Below are positions 42,361 through 54,701 of a stretch of DNA of 64,000 nucleotides, one piece after another. The stretch lies in the NCBI GenBank assembly GCA_026929865.2, contig CM049398.1:22097001-22161000 (forward strand), read 5' to 3'. This stretch comes from Hyperoplus lanceolatus (Eukaryota; Chordata; Actinopteri; Uranoscopiformes; Ammodytidae). Under the pieces are notes generated by a model that did no database searches, was not told the DNA's origin, and was given only the letters and a program-made list of their open reading frames with translations. The first letter of the stretch is position 1; each line of letters begins with the position of its first letter. The position numbers and the translations under genes were made by a program.

Positions 42361-42692
42361 CTCTAGATGATGTATTGCTTAACATCCATAACAACGCTTA
42401 AACCGGACGGAGGTATGAAGGGTAGTACTGGTTACAACCTTTGGTACGGAAGGACGAATTTCGTCCGAATCTGGAGGTATGAATCCACCTTTAGGGTGAG
42501 AAACCAAGGAGAGGCAAAACAATTAAAAAGGGGGAAAAGACAGAAAGAAAGGAATTAGAGACAGAAATCCCAAAACAGAAAGAGAGAGAGAGAGAGAAAG
42601 TTTCCATTTAATTTTTTTGGCCTGGCACAGCTGGTAGTACAGTACAATTTAGGTATGAGGCCTCCTTCCCTCTCCGCTAATCACACTTAATT

Positions 42693-43871
42693 GCCCTTTT
42701 TACACAGAGATTGCGGCATATTGACGGAACAACATCACTCCAAAATGCCGGCTTTGCTTGCTTCTGTGTTATTTACACAGAACCAAGCAACGCCGGCCTG
42801 CTGGCGCATCAGTAGCTCCTTTTACACAGCGTTCCGGAATGAAAGAGGTGCTTGTAAACAGCGTCAGGTGTGACGTAAACATTTAGCGCCGTGCCGGTCA
42901 GCTGCTTTACAACAACAACACTGGCTGGTGAATTGAGAGCAGAAGTGCTGGAGCTTGCAGTAAGAGGGCCGTATTGACAGACCGCTGTCAAGGGTATAAT
43001 GACCGTTGCTAAGGATCTACGTCATAGTTTTGATGGATAGACATCTACAAACAGGGCTACTACTTGTTCAGAAAACAATGGAATACTTTTTCAACATGAC
43101 TTTGCATGTATCAGGAGAGCAGGGAACACAGGAGTCATAGTTAATGTCCGACAGGAATCCAGTCAAAACGACGTGAGTATGTTTGGCTGCATATGGACAG
43201 TTAGACAGTAACTTCAGGCTGCAGCCCGCAATGTAAATGTTCCGCGTAATTTTCTCCGTGAATTGTGTTATTTATGTTGGGGTATAATGCTTTGTTAGCT
43301 AGATGGAGCTCTTGTTAAACATATTGGCCGATTAGAATTATTATTTGTTGAGTGTGCGAGTCTTGAGTTGTGTTAGCGAAACAGTAGCTCTGTGGCCCGT
43401 TCGCTATACTTTATTCCTTACTTAGCCTAGCCTAGCTTTCCCATTGTACAACTTCTCCTGGGCAGAAATAGACTCATACACTCTGCAAAATGAAGCGCGG
43501 GGGTTTGGATTGAGCAACGGACTTTATGATCAGCTACGCCGTTCCTTTTATTTGGTGATTTTTACGGGTCATCAGGCCGCCGTGATTAATGTTAAACACA
43601 CGTCCTTCAACTGCTAACATGGTTGCATGTTTAGAACGTAGGCTATGGAACGTCAAACGTCCCCCTGTTCCGCAACAACAAGCTGGCCGCATTTAAACAG
43701 AGAGGCGGAACTGATTGTGTCGGGAATCTTACTACCCCCCGGGTAGTAAAATTCCCGGAACAATCTCTCGCACCTTTCTTCCCTCGTTCCGCAACTGTCG
43801 CATTTAAACAGCAGAGCGGAGGGCCGAAAGGCCGGCATATTCCCGGCTTTCACTGGCTGTGTAAAAGGGGC
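42693..43871. mobile_element. Probable MITE with GCCCYTTTTACACAG ends
   Basis: The left end GCCCTTTTTACACAG (42693) and the reverse complement of the right end GCCCCTTTTACACAG (43871) match at 14 of 15 positions. Further in, GCCGG-rich segments (GAATATGCCGGCC and GCGGCATATTGACGG) are also related. No clear target duplication. A 9-bp perfect hairpin TTACTACCC/GGGTAGTAA lies at 43729-43749. The interior (42971-43290) has a second copy at 46.3 kb. Confidence 0.45.
42971..43290 (+). repeat. Dispersed repeat, copy 1
   Basis: Begins near GACCGCTGTCAAGGGTATAA and shares long stretches with 46268-46740, for example AATGGAATACTTTTTCAACA and CAGGAGAGCAGGGAAC. The two copies are in the same orientation, roughly three-quarters identical by eye. 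Confidence 0.75.
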
Positions 43872-43958
43872 TAGAGATTCAAATGGTGCTAAGACATACC
43901 TTTGAAATCAAATCCATTTACAACTGCACACACAAAAAAGCAGACATGCACAAACACG

Positions 43959-43959
<1 letters not shown>

Positions 43960-44004
<45 letters not shown>
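43960..44004. repeat. (CA)n microsatellite
   Basis: About 22 CA units. Confidence 0.96.
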
Positions 44005-44009
<5 letters not shown>

Positions 44010-44262
44010 ATCGATGAACTTTACAAAGATGCACAAAATTAGGCACAGTTTTTCCAGAAGTCACAGACACATACGCAAATTTGCCTGGGAACACAGCAAG
44101 GGATTGTTATGTAGAGGAGATGAGGATGTAACTGAAGAAGTGTGAAGAAGCGTGTTAGCCTGGATGTTTCCAATCCATCAGCAGGCCCCTAACTAGCTGT
44201 GCAATGCCAAAGCTAATTGCGCCTAATGACCTCATATTCGTGTGTGTGTGTGAGCACACATA

Positions 44263-44296
<34 letters not shown>
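44263..44296. repeat. (CA)n microsatellite
   Basis: About 17 CA units, preceded by a short TG run (44240-44252). Confidence 0.95.
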
Positions 44297-44298
<2 letters not shown>

Positions 44299-44406
44299 GA
44301 CACAAACCGATGTTAGGGAAAAAGTACACACACACACATTCACAAGTCGCACATGTAAAGGAAAAATAAGTTGGGCCAACGGGTGACCATAAAAGACTGG
44401 CCTGTC

Positions 44407-44516
<110 letters not shown>

Positions 44517-44612
44517 GACTAAGGACAACCCTACAGCTACATCAGGCTCCTATGGCGGCATTTCCTGAAACCTCGGCACAGAAAAAGATATCCTGTTTCA
44601 CCCCCACCCCCA

Positions 44613-44638
44613 AACACACACACACACACACACACACA
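44613..44638. repeat. (CA)n microsatellite
   Basis: About 13 CA units after a C-rich stretch. Confidence 0.94.
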
Positions 44639-46267
44639 TTCAAAACTGAGGCTCTAGGCTTAGCCCTTGCAGGCTTCAAAGTGATTTGCCGTAGGACAAA
44701 ATAAAGCTTTACTTTCCATATTTCAAGGAATTACAGCGTAAGTACATGAAGTGTGTTGCTGTGCTCTGAGGTTTTTTTTTATGTGCACACAATGGCATTG
44801 TTTGTTTCTTGAGAATTATACAGGGAAGTGTGACAAATAAAAAAGGCTGAAAGGGATTGAAAATGTAACCACAGAAAAGGATCACTGTAAATACACCATT
44901 TGCTCTACAGGAACCACCTGAATGCTCCAGAGCGACAAGAAAGTTATTTGGAGCATAACAACATCAACATACAAACATAACAAATACATACACAAACACA
45001 CAAATAACATACACATCAAAAAAGTAAAGGATGGTATCAGTCATTTGCACAAACATCTTACAAACGATCACACACCAGCCAGATAGCTGCAGTTATTACC
45101 ACAAAGAAAAGCAATATTGAGTAACTTTGCCATTAACTAATCATTAAATAAAATTACAAAATACTCTCATGACAAAATAATTGCTTGCGCTTGTTTTTAC
45201 ACCTAAAAACAAAGAATGTATTTGTCCTTGTTTGCATCGAGAGCAGCACTCCTGCTTGGGTGGCTTTACTACAGAGTAAAGTGCAGAGAACCAACACCAC
45301 AACACTGGCATCTAAGGCTTTCTCCCTCTCTCCCACTAATCACTTCATTGTGTTTTTTTTATGGTTAACAATAATACGTGTAACCCAGAGCCACGTTTTC
45401 CTCAAAACAGGCCTTCAAGTGAATATAAACTCTCTTAAAAAGTAATATAATGGTTGGATGGCATTATTTTAGTTCCTGATGTAACTGGCATGCTGAAAGA
45501 CATTTTACTGTTTTGGATAAACTTATTCTTTGGACTCCAAAGCAAAACCATGTGTGTGTTGTAAATAGTTTAAAAACATTTTATAGATGCGGTTTAGTAA
45601 TGCTTTAATAATACTGTAAACTTAAATGACTGCAAAGTTGTAAGACATTGTGAGAACTCTTTGGCCCAAAGAGCCTGTTATGTCGCCATCAGTGATCACA
45701 TTGGCTTCGCTGTTGGGATTGGAGTAGGCAATGTTTTCTTGTTTTTTTCAGTCACTGAATGATTTGCATCTCCTCCATACTATGCATCATCCCAGGAGAA
45801 CTCTTCTGGAAACCATTGAATAACTACCTCAATGTCGTCCCAAGAAAATAAAAAAATAAACAGCTAATGTGCAAAAACGACACATGGTAACATTCAAGTG
45901 ACAAAGCCCTCTAGCGGCCGTAGGAATTTGGACTCTTTTCTATTGGGCGGAGAAAGAGTGATGTTGAGACAGAGCCAAGTCCAAGAAGGAGGTCAGGGTG
46001 GTTAGATTTTAATTCAGAGTTCTGTCCACTTATTGTTTGCTACATCAACATTAGTTTCCTTTAACCACAATCGTTCCCCAACCGTTAACCAATTGGCTAT
46101 TATTCTTATCCGGATGCCAAGTGTATCTTTTACTTATTTCTTCCGTTACTTTTAACAAGATAACAATATTCACCCAAACCACACTGTTTCCATAACCTAA
46201 TGACTTGGCACTGATAAATCCTGTGTTCTGATTGGTCAATCACAGAATTCTACAGGTGTGTTATTTC

Positions 46268-46740
46268 CAGCTAGAATGACCGCTGTCAAGGATAATGACC
46301 GTTGCTAAGGGTCTACGTCATTGCTTTGATGTATCCCTTTCTGCCATAACAATCTGCTGACAGACGTCCACAACAGTTGGGGCTACTACTCCTTCACAAA
46401 ATAATGGAATACTTTTTCAACATTACTTTGCATTTATCAGGAGAGCAGGGAACTTCAGATACATGGTTAATGTCTGAAAGGACTCCAGTTAAGACGACGT
46501 GAGTCGGCTACATTTGGCCACTTATTGACAGTTACCTAAGCCCCGTGTTTAATTTGAATAAGGTGTGTAACTTAAATTACATTGTTTAGCCACTAAAGCC
46601 CGGTTTCACTGTCTATCTGAGGTTACTGCTATCAGGCACAGTTCAGCTCTCTAACGTAACTTCAGGCTGCAGCCCATAATACACATGTTCACCAGTTATT
46701 TTCTCTGTGAAATGTGTTATTTATCTTGGGGATAATAATA
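46268..46740 (+). repeat. Dispersed repeat, copy 2
   Basis: Second copy of the repeat at 42971-43290, beginning near GACCGCTGTCAAGGATAATG. It is longer because extra sequence of about 110 bp (around 46535-46655) is present before the shared ACTTCAGGCTGCAGCCC segment. Confidence 0.75.
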
Positions 46741-47316
46741 TAATAGATAATGCAGCATCCATACGATTGTAGAAATTGTGAGATTTCAACACATCTTAAA
46801 GAAGCCGCACCTAGCCCACCGTTGAACTTGACTTTAACTTTTCTCTTAATGATAGGATCTGTCACTTTTCCCCCTCATTCTACAGCTCTGTTTCTGGCCC
46901 ATAGCCCTTTACTGGCTAGGCTCACCAGGCCACTTGGAAACCAATAACCTCAATTGACAAGTGCCTTGGATTATTTACAAACAAAACCACAGTTATGCAA
47001 CACTAAATATTAGGATGCTATACATCTGAAAAGCTTCTAACACTTATTCTCATGTTATAGTACCAAAAACGTATGACATTTAAGTTTGTATGCTGACTAA
47101 GGGGCCTTGAGCTTGGTGTGAAACAAAGGAATAATAGGGACAGATTAATGGGCCGACACATAAAATACATATAAATCAAGACATGGCATATCGGATACAT
47201 TATTAAAACAATACCTTGTTCCATTTATTCAGTTTGTTGTTTGGGTGTGGAGATCCTTTGGAAGCTCAGCCTATGGCGAGTCTACGTTATGGGAACCGGG
47301 CTAGTGGAACACACAA

Positions 47317-47318
<2 letters not shown>

Positions 47319-47361
<43 letters not shown>
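47319..47361. repeat. (CA)n microsatellite
   Basis: About 21 CA units. Confidence 0.96.
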
Positions 47362-47362
<1 letters not shown>

Positions 47363-48269
47363 CATCTCCTTGTGTTGAGTTGAGAATAGCAGGCGGTCTG
47401 CCAAATTGCCGTTAGCAAAAATGGCTGCAGCAGCCTTACTAAATACACTGTGGTCTGTGGTAGCGGTAGCATTCAGTAAGACAAACAAACACACCAGCCC
47501 ACACCCACCAGCACGCTCAAAGAGTGTGTAGTGTGTCTGTGCGTATTACTTCAGTGTGTCCTTATGTATTCACTCACCTTAATATTTGTACAGTATCAAT
47601 GCATGTGCCAATGTTTCTGTGTGTGTAAAAGTGTGAGTGTGTTCAGTTACAACTCTCGGAGCCAAATCTTCACACTGCTGCCAGGATGGAAAGAAAAGAG
47701 AAAGAGGAGAGGGAAAATAATAGTTGTTAAACGTTTTATAAAAAAAAAAAACTATTCCAATAAATTTGCCCCCAGTTCCCCTACGCCACCCCTTTTTTCA
47801 TGTTCTGAGCTGCTTTTATGGCTGAAATTAGTCGTCCCCAACCCCCTGACAGCGCAATAAAACACTCTTCCAGGTACATTCACTTATACTAGGCCTTGGA
47901 GAGCAGAGTGCGGAGGAAGAAAGAGAGAAAACAGAGATGGAGGGAGAAAGTGAGGCCATGGGGAGACAGTTAAAAAAATAAAAGAAATATAAATAATAAA
48001 AGAGTAAAGGAAGAGAAAGGAATAAGCAAATGGACGTGGTGATTATGGAAATATAAGCGGTGAAATAAATTAAATACACACAGAAAAAGAACAAAAGTAG
48101 AGGAGCGAAAAAGGGGAGAAAAAGAGGAAGAATGGAGGCAGATTGGGATGAGAAGGATAGAATAAAAGCTACACAGAAAGAGGCAATACGATGTGAAGAG
48201 AGAAACAGCACAGGAATGACTTTTACATCTGTGGCCAAAAATCCCTCCGGACCTTTTTGCACATACATC

Positions 48270-48363
<94 letters not shown>
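48270..48363. repeat. (CA)n microsatellite, long and pure
   Basis: About 47 uninterrupted CA units. Confidence 0.98.
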
Positions 48364-48364
<1 letters not shown>

Positions 48365-49028
48365 CCTTGACCATCCACTGAGGGGTTTTAAACTGAAAAC
48401 TTTACATCCTGAAATGTGCATAGATGAAATCTTTGTTCCCCATGGAAGGGGGAAGAAGGATGTGGAAAAACATAAATTAATGGAGGGCTGCTGACAGCGG
48501 CCAGGAAAACAAGATGATGACTTGCCACAAGTGACCTCATCAGGGGTCAGGGGTTACACACCCTGAGAAAAAAAGCCAGAAAGAGAAAAAAAATAATAGA
48601 GAAGCAGAGGGAGGGTCTATGGGAAAAGAAGAGATAAATTACGCAATTCCTGTCTGACGTTTTGCGCCTATTAGAGAAAGAAAGAAGAAGCTTCTAAGTT
48701 TTAATGGGTAAACTGAAATACACTTTAGAAAGTGTGTAGGCCTATTCAAGAGTTTCTCTCAAATATTTTCCATTTACCAAATTGTTCTGCTTGTAAAAAC
48801 AAGATGTCAGCATCTGTGAATATAATGCCTCGTTTCCACCGAGTAGAGCGGGTCGGAGCGGTTCGGTCCGGGTAGTTTGGCTTTTCATTTGCCAAAAGTT
48901 GGGTAGGGTACGGTTTAAGCGCACCTAACCGCTCTGAGCCTCTCCAAATCTCAGTACTCCTCCGTAGGGGTACTAGCCGCCTGAAAGGGTGCCGAAAATG
49001 CGGAGCTACACACTGCCGTCATTTGATT

Positions 49029-49662
49029 GGCCGAAAGAATCATTTCCGCCATGTGTAGTCACCTCGGCAAGAGTCTTGTGTTTTGGCGAAAATGTGAGCA
49101 CAGCACTGTTCATTGTGTGGTGTTTTTCCTCGTCAATAAATTAATCAGTTGGTTACACTGTGTCCCACTGCGTAGCTGCCGCAGCAGCACTGTTCGCTCA
49201 CTGTCTCTATAAGTTGCACCGAGCCGTCTCTGTGTGTTTACGCCATAGCCTAGATAGTAGTAAATACACGCTCACAACAGCACTGGGGGAATAAATAAAA
49301 AAGCGGCTGGTTTGACCGAGCGAAAACGAGAGACCGCTGGCTTGACCACAGTTGGTCGAAAGAATCATTTCCGCCTTGTGTAGTCACCTCGGCTAGAGTG
49401 AAGAGAGTCAGTGTGTTTTGGCGAAAATGTGAGCGCGGCACTGTTTATTGTGTGGTGTTTTTCCTCGTCATTAAATGAATCAGTTGGCTACACTGTGTCC
49501 CACTGCTACGATGTCACGAAGCTGCCGCAGCCAGCGCTGTTCGCTCACTGTCTCAGTTGCACCGAGCCGTCTCTGTGCTCTCAACAACACGGGGGGAATA
49601 AATAAAGAAGCGGCTGGTTTGACCAAGCAAAAACAAGAGACCGCTGGCTTGACCACAGTTGT
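49029..49662 (+). repeat. Two tandem copies of a unit of about 320 bp
   Basis: Unit 1 (49029-49351) and unit 2 (49352-49662) both start around CGAAAGAATCATTTCCGCC and end around GACCGCTGGCTTGACCAC, with small indels such as an extra GAAGAGAGTCAG in unit 2. They share open and closed frames poorly, so this is a non-coding duplication. Confidence 0.85.
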
Positions 49663-50230
49663 TCCACAGCCCGATAGTTTGACCCACATCAGAGCGGCCA
49701 AGTCTCACGCTTTGGCCGTGAGACACACGCATATCAACCAGTTCACGCTCACACGCCACACCTCCAATTTCTCACGCAGAGAAATTAATCCCCGTAATAT
49801 ATATATATTTTTTTTTGGTACTTTTACTTTGAAAGTCTTATTTTGAAAAGCTAAATGGACTGAGTTCCGTGACATCCTCTTTCTGCCATGCTTTCTGCAC
49901 GCGCGGTTTCTTTATAGGTCCAGGCATGGACAATATCCATGGCCGTGTGCAGCCCGTAGCCGGAGCAGCCACTTGGCAAACCACCACGGCCACGCCCCCC
50001 TGCGTTACACTACAAAACTAATAAAAGACCGCCGCCTCCCAGTCCCGCCCTTTGTTCAAATTATATGGAAAATTAATGACAACAAGGACGCCGGTATTAA
50101 ATGAACAAAGAGATAAGAACACCTTAATTCAAATCAGTCACTTCACTTGATATATTCAAGCTTGTTTTGCATTATGTTATTGGGCTGGTTGACACACCAA
50201 CACATTTTTGTTCTAAAATGTTGTCAACAT

Positions 50231-51148
50231 TAAAGCCACTACGAGTAACATGGCACGTTGGCGTCCCCTTTGGACAAAAGCGGTAGTATTTTTACGACGC
50301 CCGCTGTCGCAAAGCTGTTTTCTAGCGCGTGCCAGGCACGTGAGTGTGACCTGAGAAGGGAGCAATATAGCGCATGTCCGTGTGTTGAAAGTGTGAGGAA
50401 TCTTTTCAGCTCCGTGAGAGTGGTTTTGACACTGCATGAACTAATGCCAGTCACTGCCACACGCACCTGATTGCAATGAGTTGATGCAGGTTCACCTAAC
50501 TACTCTCTCTCTCACGGAGCTGAAAGATTACGTGTCCTCACAGAAAGCAAATGAACGAGAGACGGCAGTTAGTATGGATCACGATGAGGTAATGTGTTTA
50601 TGTTGTTGTAAATAATGGTTATCTGATGATGGTGAAGCAAAGCAAACTTTGTGTTAGTACCAACCGCTCATTCGTTTAGGAGTTAACACTGCAGTCTAGT
50701 TTCACTCTCGTGAAATTGTATACATGTTGCTTGACAACGCCCTCGTTCCCCCGTAGCCTGTATCACTCTCCCTTTTAGCTTTTCTTCATTGCATTTTCTT
50801 TTTTTTCTTTGATGGTTCAGCCCCGTTATCAGTCATTATGACGACAAATAACTGTATCAAACAAGGCTCCCGCTCCCCTTCCCTCACCTGGAGGGATAGG
50901 CTTCTCAATTCACGTTGCTGCGCCACACTGAAATCTGCGACCAATACGGATATGTGACCATAGAGCTTGCACGAGTGAACCGAAAATCGGACTGGGTGTG
51001 CGACCAGACCAAAAGCAGTAATAAAAACTATTTAAAAACGTCTTTCTTTGCACTGATGGTCTCGTTTGCTGTTAAAGGTAATTTATGATTATCAGAGGAA
51101 ACATGAGGCTGTTTAAAAGATATTTAAATGTTACTCGTAGCCGCTTTA
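50231..51148. mobile_element. MITE nested in the Harbinger-like element
   Basis: Inverted ends TAAAGCCACTACGAGTAACA and, from the right, TAAAGCGGCTACGAGTAACA match at 18 of 20 positions. No coding sequence and no clear duplication. A CACGGAGCTGAAA motif occurs internally in both orientations (about 50407-50419 and 50513-50526). Confidence 0.65.
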
Positions 51149-51834
51149 ATTGAATGAATGTTTTGAGTAACTAAGCTTAGAGGTTACTGTGGGAAAAATA
51201 TGTTCTGAGAAGACATCAAGTGTCATAGATTTAATATAATAATGGTGAATTGAAATTGGTAATTGGATAACCCATACAATGTTGAATACATATAGAATAA
51301 TTACCTTTATTACAGTTTAACCAAATGTTTTAACAATAGGCTACAGGAGATATTTGAAAGCACTACACATGAATTGTAGGCTATTCAATTAAATTTGTGT
51401 CAGCGAAACCGTGAATGTTCTCTTTTACTTTACATAAAAATGAATGCAGAAAAGGCACACATTGCTTCATAAAAATTCACCAGAATGCAGGAAATTAAGT
51501 GTTTAATGCTCAAAATTTTCTGGGGGGGAACCCCAGACCCCCATTTACAATATGTCCACACCCAATGTTTAATTAAAACCTGTCCTACGACTTTCATGAA
51601 TTCATGAATTTGTTTATTTTAATAGGATTTTTGATGTTTTATCACATTTTCCAATTGTCTTTTATTTCTGATTTATTATGAACAATATGTAAACTTGCAG
51701 GACACTAGCAAAAATGATTGGGTGGGAAAGAGGACATGGTTTTGGGTCCCTCGGCCAAAAAATCTCACTCCAAACTTTTGGTGAAACTTGGCAGCCCTGC
51801 CCACATTCTGGCGGCGGCTATCGCAGTCCAACCT

Positions 51835-51896
51835 AAACCCCGCCCCACCAGTAAGGGTAGGGTCATAAACCCCGCCCTACCAGTAAGGGTAGGGTC
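51835..51896 (+). repeat. Two tandem copies of a 31-bp unit
   Basis: Two copies of a unit containing CCCCGCCC(C/T)ACCAGTAAGG and GTAGGGTC, near the right end of the Harbinger-like element. Confidence 0.85.
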
Positions 51897-52794
51897 GGCG
51901 GTGGAAACAACACCGAGATTCTTAAAAGTGAGCTGTCCTGCTCTGAGCCGCTCCGACCCGACCCGCTCTACTCGGTGGAAACAAGGCATAAGTGACTATC
52001 GAGTGGGAACCGGATCTATTTATTGTAGAAATAGGGCAACAGACAGTTTGACATACACATCGTCATCTTATAAAGCCAGCATGAATTATTGGACCCTATT
52101 TGCTCACATGGGCCTCTTCATTCCACTGGAGACACAAGCTCTGTAAATTTGTTCTGTCATTTTGTGTCCATCCATCCAAAAACTACTTTGCACCTGGGTT
52201 CTGTCACTGTAAAAAAAAGAAGAGATGAGATGCTTGAAATTAATTGCAGGAAACGCTGGTGGGAGTCAGCAGCACTATAAGCCATGTCTGTGAAATATGC
52301 CTCGTAACACATTCCACAGAGCTCCCTCGCTGTGTCATGCATGGTTGAGTGGGAAAAAAAGGATAGACGTCAGAATGCCATGTTGCATTTCATCACTTTG
52401 GTCTATAAAAGTTTCCAATCAAATAAGTGCTGGAATAGTACTGTATATGTTTGCGAAATATGTCAGCATCAGAAGCAAAGTGCAGAACTTTCCTGAAGCA
52501 AGAAAATGCAAAGTTGTTGTTAACAACAATTTAAAAAAGAATACTGCAACAAAACTTACAATGAGTTTCCCTGAATGGCGTGCAGACACAACCCTACAGT
52601 GTCACCCCCCCGCTGTCTCACATCATCATCCTGCAGCACAGCGAATGCACATCTCCGCTGCAGTCAAACAGACAGGGACAAGTGTAATTGTGGCTTGCGG
52701 TTTGGCTGAGCATTCAAACGGAAAAGCAGCTTGTCCACATCTCTGTCTGTGTGTCAGCAAAGTCCATTTGTCTTCCAGTCTGTGAATGGGCCTG

Positions 52795-52807
52795 TGTGTG
52801 AGTGTGT

Positions 52808-52891
<84 letters not shown>
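52795..52891. repeat. (TG)n microsatellite, long
   Basis: About 97 bp of TG repeat with two GAG interruptions near its start. Confidence 0.97.
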
Positions 52892-52893
<2 letters not shown>

Positions 52894-53625
52894 AGACAGA
52901 GAAGGATTCGGTGCACATGGAGATTATGTCTGTCAGCCACTGCCTGTGGTAAATCTAGTAGTTGTGAGACAAAGATTGGACACAAACATACACGCACAGA
53001 CTCACACACACTGGTATGGTGAGAATGCTACGTCGGGCGCCTACTGCTGCAACAAACATGAATAAGCCATTTGTATAAAGCACTTTCCCTGCACACACAC
53101 ACACCATATGCTGGGACTGTAATCCCACATTGGGTATCAAAACTCAACACCCACATAAGCTTACAGTGTACACACAGGCATTTCACGCACAGGCAGGCAT
53201 ATCAAACTAGAAAACCAACAACAAGCACATGCCACTCTGAATAACTATTATCAAAGTCTGTTTCTATAAGCTTCTTTATCTTCAATCTTATAATACTTCA
53301 GACCATTATGGTTGAAAAAACAAAATAACTGAGTTTCCAACGGAATGTGAAATAAACTTACATAAAGCTATAAAGTAAGACTATGTTAAGGTCATAGAAG
53401 ATTATATCATAAGTTTTTGGATTAGCTCAGTCGTGTTTGTGTGTGTGCTTGTATGTCCATTGTTTTGAAGGGTTATTCTTGTCCGGACTTTCTGAATGAA
53501 CGGCAAGAAAACAGGAATCTGATTGTTGAATGAAAAGTGTTTGAGTGTGTATGTGAGAGCAGTAAACTGAGGGAGGGGACCAAATCCCCCAGACAGACCA
53601 CATGTCGAACAGTGTGTGCGTTTGT

Positions 53626-53627
<2 letters not shown>

Positions 53628-53659
<32 letters not shown>
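53628..53659. repeat. (TG)n microsatellite
   Basis: About 16 TG units. Confidence 0.95.
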
Positions 53660-53662
<3 letters not shown>

Positions 53663-53879
53663 GTTTGATTTTTGTAATGTGAGTGAAGGCAAATAGTCAC
53701 TCACTACACTCACACACACACATGAAAATTGACATTTGCAGTCACGAGCAAAGGTTATCCAGTGAACATCAACAATCACCCTGATGGAAAGCTTGATTTT
53801 AAAACCAACTTTAAATATCTGGACTGGTCTATCTTGTGGTGTTATCTTTCTGCTCTACATTACTTTTATCTTGTGCACG

Positions 53880-53882
<3 letters not shown>

Positions 53883-53911
<29 letters not shown>
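53883..53911. repeat. (CA)n microsatellite
   Basis: About 14 CA units. Confidence 0.95.
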
Positions 53912-53913
<2 letters not shown>

Positions 53914-54674
53914 GGGTGTTTTCAGAGATGAAGTCACAGGACATCATGCAGGCTGCCAGTCAGTCCAGTTCTCAGGAGCACTGAACAGCTTGTGCTACTT
54001 GATGTCTGCAGGCTAGTCTGGCCTGACATGAGCCGACATGAGGATCATGGGATAATGTGAACATGAACCAGGTTAGTATATACTGCATGACCTAAACCAG
54101 GAGACACTGCAACACAACACACTATGCAACATCATTTATTGAGAGTGCTTGTGTGCAAACTCAGAATCCACATAACTTGTGGTCCAAGGCTGGAACAGAT
54201 TTTGGCAGTGCACACTACAGGGGGGCGTCTCAGCCTGCTTAAGCATACACACAAATATTAATTAAACCAGCTGTTTCACCTCAATTCAGTGATGGCCTTG
54301 TCCTCGCGATTGCCCCCAAGATTGTCCCGAGACTTGCATTGGATTCTTCGACCCAAGTGTCAAGGATTGACACACTACGTGGCCCTAGCTCAAGTAATTC
54401 CACAAATGTCATTTTGCAATAGCAGCTGATTGGGAAAACTGGAAATAAGTGGCAAAATAAAGGCTACTTTTATGTCCCTTTCTTTCAACCTTTTGCAATG
54501 CGGGATTTGTCATGGAGCACTCCCTGTTGCTGTAATCAGTTTACCACTTTAATGAGCAGGAATTTCGGCACTTATAAAGAGCTGCTTTCTTAGAATCAAA
54601 CAGCATATCTCAATATTAACCATTGTAAAGATAGGACACAGTGCGGTCAGAATATTACTAAAGAGAGATACGCC

Positions 54675-54701
54675 TGTGTGTGTGTGTGTGTGTGTGTGTG
54701 T
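54675..54701. repeat. (TG)n microsatellite
   Basis: About 13 TG units. Confidence 0.95.

Larger units (their letters stand above)
41328..42490. mobile_element. Probable PIF/Harbinger-like element containing a hAT
   Basis: Ends AGGCTCATTCCCACC (41328) and, reverse-complemented, AGGTGGATTCATACC (42490) match at 10 of 15 positions. TTA flanks both sides (41325-41327 and 42491-42493), as expected for PIF/Harbinger. CpG-containing motifs (GGACGAA, TTTCGTCC) near both ends support the pairing. Without the nested hAT it is about 580 bp and has no coding sequence. Confidence 0.5.
46741..48822. other. Non-coding DNA with microsatellites
   Basis: AT-rich with two long CA tracts and a purine-rich stretch at 47880-48210. 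No gene seen. The last three bases (48823-48825, TAA) belong to the duplication flanking the next element. Confidence 0.45.
48826..51988. mobile_element. PIF/Harbinger-like non-autonomous element, 3.2 kb
   Basis: The left end TGCCTCGTTTCCACCGAGTA and the reverse complement of the right end TGCCTTGTTTCCACCGAGTA differ at one of the first 20 positions, and both continue GAGCGGGTCGG. TAA flanks both sides (48823-48825 and 51989-51991), as for PIF/Harbinger. I find no transposase frame. The interior holds a tandem duplication of about 320 bp (49029-49662), a nested MITE (50231-51148) and a short tandem pair (51835-51896). The length is large for a MITE and comes partly from these additions. Confidence 0.8.

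Noticed and set aside
47828..48421. 197-codon frame with Cys-Val repeats
   Set aside because: Translation of a (CA)n tract plus a purine-rich region; similar Cys-Val or His-Thr frames elsewhere were rejected for the same reason.
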